This document shows, piece by piece, positions 1 through 6,985 of a DNA stretch of 10,174 nucleotides. The position numbers and the translations under genes are program-made. Source of the stretch: Larix sibirica (taxonomy: Eukaryota > Streptophyta > Pinopsida > Pinales > Pinaceae); contig NWUY0303874265.1 of the NCBI GenBank assembly GCA_004151065.3, forward strand, positions 1 through 10,174, read 5' to 3'. Each line of letters begins with the position of its first letter. Within the stretch, counting starts at the first letter, position 1. Under the pieces are notes generated by a model. The model was not told the origin of the DNA. It ran no database searches and saw nothing but the letters and a program-made list of their open reading frames with translations.

Positions 1-23
1 ATGTTAGTTATTGATATGTGCCA

Positions 24-96
24 TTAATGGTGCATTATTGTTTTATAGGAACATCGGGTGTTAATGGTTCACTATTGTTTTATAGGTACATTGGGA
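24..96. repeat. 37-bp tandem repeat, two copies
   Basis: Two adjacent copies begin TTAATGG at 24 and 61 and share the core ATTGTTTTATAGG. The second copy differs by a handful of substitutions (GTGCATT versus GTTCACT, AACATCGGG versus TACATTGGG). The repeat is non-coding and its function is unknown. The same TTAATG/ATGGTG words recur up to about position 290, so this may be the edge of a longer degenerate array. Confidence 0.75.
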
Positions 97-588
97 TTTT
101 TAAATTAAAAATTCCAATCAAACCTGGCCAATATAGAAAAGTAGGGACACACCGATTACAGTGCTCTTTGTTAATATAGGTGCATAGTGATTCAGGCCTT
201 ATGAGTTTTGATTCACAATGGAGTGCGGTAAGGATACTTACACACCATTGATGGTGTGTTAATGTTTTTACTGCACACCAATTAATGTTTTACATTATTT
301 TTCAAAACAAAATTATATTTAGATAAATAAAAATAGTCATTTAAAACATTTTTAATGATGTGTGTACACCTAATATATTAATGTTGTTTATTAATCAAAG
401 ACAACAGTAACACCAACAAGGCTAGGCCGATCGATACAATGTTGTATGGGACTGGGATGATAAAGAGAGGGAGAGGGATTTGTACCCTCGCCCTATTATA
501 ACTTAGACTTGTTATCTCTTGGATATTGTTGGCCTCCTCAAGTCTTATGAGGATGTGACATCCATAAGGGGGAACACTGCATTACTAA
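97..588. other. AT-rich stretch without a recognisable gene
   Basis: I see no credible reading frame or RNA gene here. Bases 290-400 are strongly A/T-rich. From about 430 the sequence becomes less AT-rich and may be the worn upstream part of the pseudogene that follows, but no frame can be followed there. The small palindrome at 240-259 is listed separately. Confidence 0.5.
240..259. repeat. Near-perfect 20-bp palindrome
   Basis: A 9-base arm ACACACCAT (240-248) is followed by a TG spacer and its exact reverse complement ATGGTGTGT (251-259). It would form a short hairpin in single strands. A partial copy of the left arm (GCACACCA) follows at 273-280. There is no flanking duplication or matching distant terminal repeat to make it a transposon end. 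Confidence 0.7.
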
Positions 589-714
589 GATAGTCGATCT
601 GTTGATGGAATTGTGCCAATCAAGCATTTAGAGTCGGTCATATATTTCATTACTGGGCTATCCAAAAGAGGGAGGATTTTCCCTAATTCCCCTATTTCCC
701 ACCTAGCCTTGTGA
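589..714 (+). pseudogene. Short open coding-like fragment, unrecognised
   Basis: A 41-codon open stretch runs from 589 to a TGA at 712-714. It contains the plausible protein-like segment KHLESVIYFITGLSKRG at about 622-672. The stop before it is TAA at 586. I do not recognise the family. It lies upstream of the better-supported remnant at 1009-2245 on the same strand and could be an earlier exon of the same decayed gene. Bases 714-1008 between the two hold no clear frame, though an AT-rich, intron-like stretch ends in TTTTATAG at 1003-1010. The assignment as coding rests on composition and position only. Confidence 0.25.
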
Positions 715-1311
715 GAGATAGTTAGCAAGCATATGTTCAAAGATATGTCAGTCAAAACATTACTACCCCTTCTAGATTCTAGGTTGTTGGTAGCCAGTTG
801 GATTTACACGCATTCAGTACAAAGGAGGTTATGTGCCTCACGCTTATGGTCATGACAGTGGCCCACCGCACCTATGATGGTCAATACATTAGTTTCTCAT
901 TTTTGTATTATGTATATTCTTTAGTGTAGACACCTATATTTATTAGGTGGTCTGCCTTTTTTGTGATAATTTTGTTTTGCTTTGGATCATTGTCACGCTA
1001 TGTTTTATAGGAGGCGAGTCTTCCCATTTTCTTCAAAGTTGTCTTGCTTTTTTTAGAGGTTTTTGGCCACTAGGCCCTTATTCGACCACAACCCTCCTAC
1101 GTCGAAGACCAATGTGTGTATGCACATGTAGGGCCAGATGTTTCCCAAGAGGGGTCAATCAGAGTTCCCATGTAGAATCACTCCAAACGTATTAGAGATG
1201 ATCTCCAGTGAAGATGATCATACAATGGACCTCGTGCAGTACCCATATGAAGGGATGGACTGGAGAGGATGTCTAAACATCTGATTTACCCAAGATGAGC
1301 CACCTCTAGAG

Positions 1312-1432
1312 GTAATATTAAAATTATGTTTTTATTTATCTATTTTAATTTTATTATTTTAATTAACGCACATGTGATTTATTGTAACATTTTATTTAAA
1401 TTGTCTAATTATTGTTGTGTACTATTTTGCAG
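1312..1432 (+). other. Probable spliceosomal intron
   Basis: The stretch starts GTAATATT directly after the in-frame codons for PPLE, is very rich in A and T, and ends TTGTTGTGTACTATTTTGCAG, a good plant-type acceptor with a pyrimidine-rich run. Length is 121 bases. After splicing, the downstream frame that fits best (IYDGEEPPQPNDE, 1441-1479) is off by one base, so a one-base indel near the junction must be assumed. A branch-point candidate CTAAT lies at about 1405. Confidence 0.5.
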
Positions 1433-1824
1433 ATATTTTCATATATGATGGGGAGGAACCTCCCCAACCTAATGATGAGATGGATACGGTTAATGAGATA
1501 CCTTAGTTACAGATGTTGATCTTGCAATGCAGACCAAATCATAGATTTCGTTAAGAGGTGGTTGATAAGTTATATGGATTGATGGTTGGGAACAGTGTGC
1601 ACCCAATACGCACTACCCATACTAGACAGGAGCCGGAGCTCTCACAGATATGGGTGACCCTTTCATGTGATATGTTGTTATTGATGCATCATATTTTCAA
1701 TGTGGTTATCTTACTCAATAGGATGAGGGGTCACCATAAAAATCAGTCTTCTTCATCTAATTCATTTCTTTCGAATGGTGATCCTCGATCTCCTCCACAT
1801 CTACCTCCTCTTCCGCAGCCCAAT

Positions 1825-2000
1825 TGACCACCCTCTCCTTCATAGGCCGACATAACTCCACATGTCGACTGACCACCATCTCCTCCTCCATAATTTGACC
1901 TACCTCCATAGGTCGTTTGGCCACCATCTCCTCCTCCATAAGCTTAACCACCTTCATAGACCACCATCTCCTCCTTAACCAACTAACTGACCACCCTCTC
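1825..2000 (+). repeat. Degenerate coding repeat with PPSPPP core
   Basis: The core CCACC(A/C)TCTCCT(T/C) recurs at about 1828, 1873, 1921, 1961 and 1991, spaced 30-48 bases apart. It encodes PPSP(P/S) flanked by stop codons where aligned copies suggest Arg or Trp before and Gln after the core. One base is inserted between the third and fourth copies (near 1958), moving the frame. On the opposite strand the same bases read as Met/Glu-rich, which is a shadow. Such proline-rich linkers are usually unstructured. Confidence 0.7.
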
Positions 2001-2245
2001 TTCCAATATCCAACCCACCAATTGTGACACCCAGTTCAGTCATTGTTGTTGTACATGAGATGGTCACATCGAATCATATGACTCCTGGTGGAGAGATATA
2101 CTAGATGTTGGTTACTATAGTGTTATTTGGCGGAGGTGCTAATATTGCTTCTAGCTTTGGTGGAAGAGACATTGATCATGCCTCTGGCTCTGATGGTGGA
2201 GGTATTGATACCTATGGATCTTTTGGTGGACCATCTATTTTATAG

Positions 2246-2338
2246 TAGTTATATTTGATCATATGTATATATTTGATTGTTGTGATGTATATGTTACATA
2301 TTTATTTTACTTCTATTTTTGACTTGATATGTATATTT
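2246..2338. other. AT-rich spacer after pseudogene
   Basis: Immediately downstream of the pseudogene stop the sequence turns T-rich and contains TATGTATAT-type words, compatible with a former 3' UTR. No defined polyadenylation site can be supported. Confidence 0.35.
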
Positions 2339-2362
2339 CACACACACACACACACACACACA
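2339..2362. repeat. (CA)12 microsatellite
   Basis: This is a perfect run of twelve CA dinucleotides. It is the most regular simple repeat in the window and opens the first unit of the tandem duplication listed next. Confidence 0.97.
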
Positions 2363-2700
2363 TATTGATATTATCGTTGATATTTATGTTCCAATTTCAT
2401 ATCATGTTGATCTTGATGTTGTTTTATTTATGAAATATTATATTGTTAGAGTGTTAATGATCTTTTTTAATTTTAAATTAAATTTGAGATGTATCACTCA
2501 TTCAAATTTCATATGGCATATTTGACACACACACGCACACATTGATTTTGATATTAGCATTCATGTATTTTATGTATTTTCATGTCAAGTTGATGTTGAT
2601 GTTGTTTATAAAATTTGTTGTGTATGTTAATGATTAACATCATTATTAATTTTTCTATTTCGAAATCAAATTTGAGATGTATCGATGATTTAAATTAGAG
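2339..2700. repeat. Tandem duplication of a unit of about 187 bp
   Basis: Unit 1 starts at the CA run (2339) and unit 2 at a shorter, interrupted CACACACACGCACACA run (about 2525). Both continue through ATTGAT..GATATTA, CATGTTGAT/CAAGTTGAT, GATGTTGTTT, GTTAATGAT and end with AAATTTGAGATGTATC (2480-2495 and 2668-2683, offset 188). The copies carry many substitutions and small indels, so the duplication is old. It is non-coding. Confidence 0.8.
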
Positions 2701-3066
2701 ATGCGTCATATAATGTTTATTCAAATATTTATTTATAATTCCAATCTCTTAATTAATTTAGTGACAATATCTTAAGTTTAATTAAAATTTAGATTCCATC
2801 AAAATAAATTGTTTCATTTGGGTATTCTTTGACTAAATAAAATTTATCTTCAATCAACCCTTCCATACAATAAGTGCAAAATAATATATAGATAAACACA
2901 TTTCATAGTAAATTGATCTCCAAGCAACTAAAATGGTTTAAAAAATTATAAAAAATATTCTTAGCTATAACCTTACAAACAATTAGTTGTAATCTTTGAC
3001 AAAATATTTAGATGAAATGTATCAATGTTTAGTAATGGTGAACTCTCTTTTTTAATGAAGAGATGT
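2701..3066. other. AT-rich stretch, nothing recognised
   Basis: No reading frame longer than chance, no RNA gene and no terminal repeats were found on either strand. The stretch consists of A/T-rich words with poly-A and poly-T tracts and ends at the start of repeat copy A1. Confidence 0.5.
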
Positions 3067-3877
3067 GAACTATATATAATGTAAATTACAACATATTATT
3101 GAAATATTTCTTTACGATAAACTTATTTATGAACCTATGGTAACCAACCTTCAACCCCAATGAAAAATCTATAATAATTGTCCTATTATGGGTCAGATTG
3201 CCTAGTCTTCCTTTCTAATATTGAAAATTAGCGAGCTCAACGATAACAATAATCATGGCTCCATAAATCAATCATAAGAGTATAAATACCTACGCTAAAT
3301 ATGTATTCACATAGATTTATGAAATATCTTTACAGTAGTCTAATATGATATTTTATTGTAGAGAAATGGTGATGTATGGGAACAATTCTAATTCATAGAA
3401 GTCTCTCAAGTTGGTTAAGGTTGTGTACATCACTTTGGTCCACCCTTAGGCCAAATTAAGCACAGTTCTAATTAGTCATTTACATTTGATAAAAAAAGTT
3501 TAGAAGTTCAATATTAGACATCATATTTAAATTTGTAGAAGTAAAAAATTGAACATAAAACCCCAAATAAAACAATGATGTATGCAAATTTTCCTTTAAA
3601 TTATTCAAAGTTCAAAATCAAATATTAAACTTTCGAATTGAAATATTTATTTATACAACTAAAAATATTCAAAATTAAGATCAATAAAATAATAATAATA
3701 CAAATATCTTCTTTCAATAATATAAACCTTTGAATTTTTATTTTATAAAAAAATTACAAACTAATTGTACATTTCTATTATTTATTATATTTAAGTTTTT
3801 AAATAACATACATTATTCTACTATGAATAACTTGGGCACTATTTGATGTAATTGAAATTTGCACTTCTACTAATGGT

Positions 3878-3882
3878 GTTAT
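3878..3882. repeat. Left target-site duplication of LTR element
   Basis: GTTAT directly before the 5' LTR pairs with GTGAT (5734-5738) directly after the 3' LTR. The single mismatch is consistent with age. Confidence 0.75.
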
Positions 3883-4150
3883 TGTTGGATATAATGCTTT
3901 CATTATTGTTGTAATAAGTCACATTCTATAAGTGACAAATTCTATAAGTGACAAATTGGTTGAGAGTTGTTAGAGATGGTTGAGATATCCTCTCAACCTC
4001 TCCCCTTAATTTAGGAAACAGTTAGATCTAAATAACAAACTAATTAAAACTTTATTATAAAGATTGTAACTGTGTGATTTCATAATACGAGAGAAGTTTT
4101 ATGTGTATCTTATTGTCTGCAATGTCTATGTATCTTTCGAATTTTTTTCT
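3883..4150 (+). repeat. 5' LTR
   Basis: It begins TGTTGGATATAAT and ends TTTCT right against the primer-binding site. It is 268 bases against 210 for the 3' LTR. The extra 58 bases lie at about 3916-3972 and include an exact 16-bp tandem repeat. Hand alignment of the shared part shows roughly one difference in ten, mostly transitions. A TTATAAAG box at about 4055 is a plausible TATA element. The end is CT rather than the usual CA in both LTRs. Confidence 0.88.
3923..3954. repeat. Exact 16-bp tandem repeat in 5' LTR
   Basis: ATTCTATAAGTGACAA occurs twice in a row. It is absent from the 3' LTR, so it was either gained in the 5' LTR or deleted, with its surroundings, from the 3' LTR. Confidence 0.92.
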
Positions 4151-4162
4151 TGGTATCAGAGC
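4151..4162 (+). promoter_or_regulatory. Primer-binding site for initiator methionine tRNA
   Basis: TGGTATCAGAGC is complementary to the 3' end of plant initiator tRNA-Met, the commonest primer of plant Copia elements and many small LTR elements. It directly abuts the 5' LTR and so fixes the LTR end at 4150. Confidence 0.93.
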
Positions 4163-4403
4163 GAGGAAAGCCTTGACTCTCTTATGAGAGGGGTTGGAAC
4201 ATGATCTCACTGTACTTCTCCTATCCATAGGATTAGAGTAGCGTAGGAGTGTGGAGTTTTATGTTGTTTTGTTAGAATGCAGAAATAACTCTGTACAGAT
4301 AGATAATAGTCAATATCGTTGTTAGTTTCTCTATGCATAAAGTGTATGTTTGGATTGAGGCCTATGTGTGGAATCATTATTGTAATTGTTGTGGTTGATG
4401 TGA

Positions 4404-5213
4404 AGGAAGTTTTTGTTGTTATTGTATCAAGGTTGTGCTAAGAAGTGTATAAAGGAGATTGAAAGTTGTCGTATCCATTCAAAGAAGTTGTCTGTACAAG
4501 ATGATAAGAGGAGCCACCAAAGAAAAATCTAGCTATTGCGTGGAAGAATAGGGGCCACTGTATCAAAATCGTCAAGCCTCCTCCATACTCATAACGATAC
4601 AGGTTGCAACCTTCATGTGCCTTTGTCAAGTGCCTTTCTTCTAATTTTTTGGTATGCGTGCAGTGCTATAGCTAGGTTGTATTGCGCTTGTGGGTCTGCT
4701 GCTTTATACTCGGATCGAAACTCAGATCGCATCTCTTCATCCTTAGTGTTGACTTTGGATCTAAGTGATCTAGTTTCAGATTATGTTTTTTGCTGATTGT
4801 TTAGTGGTTTTCCATGTTGTAAACTCATTGTATTAATCCATATGCCACAGTCAAAGAATCTCATACACCATAATACGTTGAGGTCATCACAGACAACAAG
4901 ATTGATTCACTGCTTAAGGATAAAGGAGCTAGTTTATTATTTTCAGCAGAAGCATTTTTTTCTCAAGAAGAAGAGGGGGTATATTTGAAAAATAAAACAA
5001 AGATTTATAAAACTGAAAAAAATGGGTCATGGATCACATGCGCTTGTATTTAGAAAAAAAGTAGTGACTATCGCTGAAGATCCACCAGATTCCGATGATG
5101 ATAATGTCTTCAATGAAGAAATGAAATCTCTCAAACTTTTTTAGAATAGTAAAGGATTAGGTAAAAGCTCAGTATGGATAGTTTTTCAGATAGTTCAGGA
5201 GTGGTGGATGTAG
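4404..5213 (+). pseudogene. Possible eroded coding frame inside the LTR element, unrecognised
   Basis: One plus-strand frame runs for about 270 codons with only four internal stops (TAG 4530, TGA 4794, TGA 4986, TAG 5142), well below what random DNA of this composition should give. Visible pieces include a Lys/Cys-rich segment CAKKCIKEIESC (about 4434-4469), a Ser-rich and hydrophobic stretch (4560-4790) and an acidic segment AEDPPDSDDDN (about 5073-5105). No CCHC zinc knuckle, protease, integrase or reverse transcriptase motif is visible. The acidic piece could be a gag remnant, or the region could be captured host sequence. The frame was picked after looking at all frames, which weakens the argument. 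Confidence 0.3.
4971..4979 (+). other. Second polypurine tract inside the element
   Basis: AAGAGGGGG here is identical to the polypurine tract next to the 3' LTR and extends upstream to AAGAAGAAGAGGGGG. It could act as a central polypurine tract or be a chance purine run. Confidence 0.3.
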
Positions 5214-5514
5214 GGAACAATCCCTCATTAGTTATTGAAAAATGAATGTTGTTTTCTAGTGAGGTTATGCGACATGTGTGTGGGTTGTTTCATAGTATTT
5301 GACTTCGAGATATTCGTGACTCATGAGTTGGAGAGTGGAAACTGGGAATTCAACTCTAGAGCTACATCTTTGTGAAGGTTATGAAGCATCTTGACAGAGC
5401 TCAACTTGATTGGAGAACCGTTTTCTCTTCTTAAAAATGTTTGATTGTGTTTCAGGTTGTGTATTCAATGCATGTTTTATTCAATAAGTTTGTATTTTCT
5501 ATAATGAAATAATT

Positions 5515-5523
5515 AAGAGGGGG
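5515..5523 (+). promoter_or_regulatory. Polypurine tract of LTR element
   Basis: AAGAGGGGG directly precedes the TGTTGG start of the 3' LTR, the expected position for plus-strand priming. Confidence 0.88.
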
Positions 5524-5733
5524 TGTTGGAGATAATTATTTCATTATTCTTGTAATTTAGAGATGGTTGAGATATGCTCTCAATCTCTCCCCTTAGTTTA
5601 GGAAACAATTAGATTTGAATAACAAACTAAAAACTCTATTATAAAGATTGTAATTGTGTGATTTCACAATATGAGAGAAGTTTTGTGTGTATCTTATTGT
5701 CTGCAATGTCTGTGTATCTCTCGACTTCTTTCT
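5524..5733 (+). repeat. 3' LTR
   Basis: It begins TGTTGGAGATAAT and ends TTCTTTCT before the GTGAT target duplication. It is collinear with the 5' LTR through TAGAGATGGTTGAGATAT, CTCTCCCCTTA, TTATAAAGATTGTAA and TTATTGTCTGCAATGTCT, with the 58-base gap noted for the 5' LTR. Confidence 0.88.
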
Positions 5734-5738
5734 GTGAT
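5734..5738. repeat. Right target-site duplication of LTR element
   Basis: GTGAT lies immediately after the 3' LTR and pairs with GTTAT at 3878-3882. It continues into AAGGACC, the sequence expected from the empty site in copy A2 (GATAAGAACC). Confidence 0.75.
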
Positions 5739-6244
5739 AAGGACCATTGGTTCTTCTAGAAGTTATTGATATGTGCCTTAGTATGTTTTTGGTTAGGAAC
5801 TATATATATAATGTAAATTACATCATCTCATTGAAATATGTCTTTAACATTTCCAATAACACTTAAACTTATTTATGAACCTATGGTAGCCAACCTTCAA
5901 CCTCAATGAAATGAATGAAAAATACATAGTAATGATCATAGTATGGGTCACATTACCTACTCTTCCTTTGTTATATTGAAAATTAGTGACCTCAACTACT
6001 AATGTAGAGTTCTAATCAGGCCTAATTGAATGTAAAACCCCAAATAAAATAACGATGTAAGTAAATTTTACTTTAAATTATTAAAAATTAAAAATTGTTC
6101 ATATTAAACTTTTAAAATAAAACATTTATTTATACAACTAAAAATATTCAAAACTAAATCAATAAAATAATAAAAATATGAAAATTCTTCTTTCCATAAT
6201 TTATAATTATTTCAATTTTCATTTTTTCCAGCAAAAAAAAAAAA

Positions 6245-6553
6245 CATACCATTGTTATTCATATGAATCAAATGGTACAATATTGTTCATGTCTACATAA
6301 GACTATACCATACCATATCATTGCAAAAATTTTCACAAAATCATAGCATCAAGTCGCAGCCTATCTTCTACGATATACAAAAAAGACACTCATCACAAAG
6401 GCTGTTCTAATGAACAGAGAATAGTCCTATGACTTGTCCAAGGAGAACAAACTACAACTGAAAACAAAAAGTGACACTAATCCAGAGTATGTAAAATACT
6501 CAATAAAACCACAGAGATCCCATGTCACACACATGGGATTCCAAATGTTCTTC
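6245..6553 (-). other. LINE 3' untranslated tail
   Basis: The sequence follows the RNase H stop codon. It is AT-rich without a frame and includes a short inverted repeat (6517-6539) close to the stop and repeated ATGGTAT words near the distal end (on plus: ACCATACCATAT at 6306-6317). The exact end of the element is not fixed. Confidence 0.5.
6517..6539. repeat. Hairpin in LINE 3' tail
   Basis: ATCCCATG (6517-6524) and its exact reverse complement CATGGGAT (6532-6539) are separated by seven bases. It lies about 15 bases past the ORF2 stop on the minus strand. Stem-loops near the 3' end are used by some LINE reverse transcriptases for template recognition; use here is inference. Confidence 0.6.
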
Positions 6554-6985
6554 TCAGTTTAAGTGTCCTTCCTCGCCATCCAAAGCTTGTTTGGAAAGCT
6601 TGTCTGCCAAGCAATTATGCTGTCTATAAATATGTTCTAGGATCACATTGTTGAAGAGTGCTAAGGTTGACTTGATTCTGTTACCCCAATGAAGAAGAGA
6701 TTACTTTCAGCTTGAATTCACCTTGTGCCCATTTGATAGTCACCCTGGAATCTCCAAATACTTTCAATCCATCAATCCCAAAAATACTAGCTACTTTTAA
6801 GACACACCATAAACCAAGGAGTTCATCTTTCATATTTGTTTCATGCCACAGTTTAGCCTTAACGTAAATAAATGAGAATGATTAAGAAATATAGCTCCTC
6901 CTGCAGCACATAATCTATCTTTGGCAGCACCATCAAAGAAACCATCAAAGAAGAGAATTGGGCAATGAACTGAGAATCAAAAGAA
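6554..6985 (-). pseudogene. LINE RNase H domain (C-terminal end of ORF2), frameshifted
   Basis: Type I RNase H would remove RNA from the RNA-DNA hybrid during retrotransposition. The four acidic positions are visible: Asp in FFDGAA (about 6924-6941), Glu in KDELLGL (about 6812-6832), Asp in VFGDSRV (about 6743-6763) and Asp in LADKLSK (about 6588-6608). The fold-typical segments AGGAIFL, VTIKWAQGEF and EHIYRQHN are also present. The frame shifts near 6838-6850, between LRLNCG and the KDELLGL segment, and again before RQHN. The final TGA is at 6554-6556. An ancestral run of A (plus-strand T at 6991-7000) carries another frame break from the upstream zinc-binding part. An in-frame 12-bp duplication doubles FFDG. 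Confidence 0.85.
6929..6952. repeat. 12-bp in-frame duplication at the first RNase H motif
   Basis: ACCATCAAAGAA occurs twice in a row. On the minus strand this turns one FFDG into FFDGFFDG, duplicating the first catalytic Asp motif of the RNase H domain. In most plant LINEs this motif occurs once. Confidence 0.85.

Larger units (their letters stand above)
1009..2245 (+). pseudogene. Decayed multi-exon gene with Pro-rich repeat and Gly/Ser-rich tail, family unrecognised
   Basis: One frame can be followed from a probable splice acceptor (TTTTATAG, ending 1010) to a GT donor at 1312, then from the acceptor at 1431-1432 to about 1957. It shifts by one base and ends at a TAG at 2243-2245. In-frame stops lie at 1054, 1129, 1282, 1504, 1552, 1825, 1843, 1870, 1891, 1909, 1939, 1945, 1957, 1976, 1988 and 2102. 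Between stops the text is protein-like: an acidic segment SSEDDHTMDLVQYPYEGMDW (1204-1263), a segment containing EVVDKLYGLMVGN (1555-1593), a Ser run at about 1747-1761, a proline-rich repeat (1825-2000) and a C-terminal tail rich in Gly and Ser (2120-2242). All stops are of the kind produced from CAA, CAG or CGA by C-to-T change. I cannot name the family; transposon-associated origin is a guess from the surroundings. Confidence 0.5.
3883..5733 (+). mobile_element. Small non-autonomous LTR retrotransposon, structurally complete
   Basis: In order: 5' LTR (3883-4150), tRNA primer-binding site with no gap (4151-4162), internal region of 1,373 bases ending in a polypurine tract (5515-5523), and 3' LTR (5524-5733). 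It is flanked by GTTAT (3878-3882) and GTGAT (5734-5738), a 5-bp target duplication with one mismatch. The empty site is confirmed by repeat copy A2, where CTACTCATGGTGCGATAAGAACC is continuous in the pre-insertion order. The interior is far too short for gag-pol and shows no protease, integrase, reverse transcriptase or RNase H motif. Total length 1,851 bases puts it above typical TRIMs and below LARDs. The TGTTGGA start and initiator-Met primer site fit a Copia-type parent, which is inference. It would have needed an autonomous relative for movement. Confidence 0.88.
3067..5796. repeat. Repeat copy A1 (older tandem unit, split by an LTR element)
   Basis: The copy matches A2 (5797-8785) in the same order. 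GAACTATATATAATGTAAATTAC at 3067 matches 5797; TTATTTATGAACCTATGGTA at 3123 matches about 5870; the segment around AAAACCCCAAATAAAA at 3559 matches about 6032; ACTAAAAATATTCAAAA at 3658 matches about 6137; and AACATACATTATTCTACTA at 3805 matches about 7510. The tail at 5737-5790 (GGACCATTGGTTCTTCTAGAAG...) matches 8729-8785. Without the LTR element A1 is about 870 bp. A1 has roughly 215 extra bases (about 3247-3463) missing from A2. No coding content or terminal inverted repeat is visible, so the class of the repeat is unknown. Confidence 0.8.

Noticed and set aside
24-290. Repeated ATGGTG/TTAATG words as a CRISPR-like array
   Set aside because: Only two copies, adjacent and without spacers, in clearly plant-type DNA.
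947-1195. Plus-strand open frame of 82 codons
   Set aside because: It begins in an intron-like T-rich stretch and disagrees with the frame that continues into the acidic segment and the intron at 1312; the neighbouring frame fits better.
1757-1957. Minus-strand open frame rich in Met and Glu
   Set aside because: It is the reverse reading of the plus-strand proline-rich repeat; its acidic repeated sequence comes from CCTCCTCCAT-type codons on the other strand.
4151-4162. Possible tRNA gene end
   Set aside because: The match to tRNA-Met is only the 12-base primer complement at an LTR border; no tRNA fold surrounds it.
4438-4629. Minus-strand open frame inside the LTR element
   Set aside because: It has no motif and lies opposite the longer low-stop plus-strand frame.
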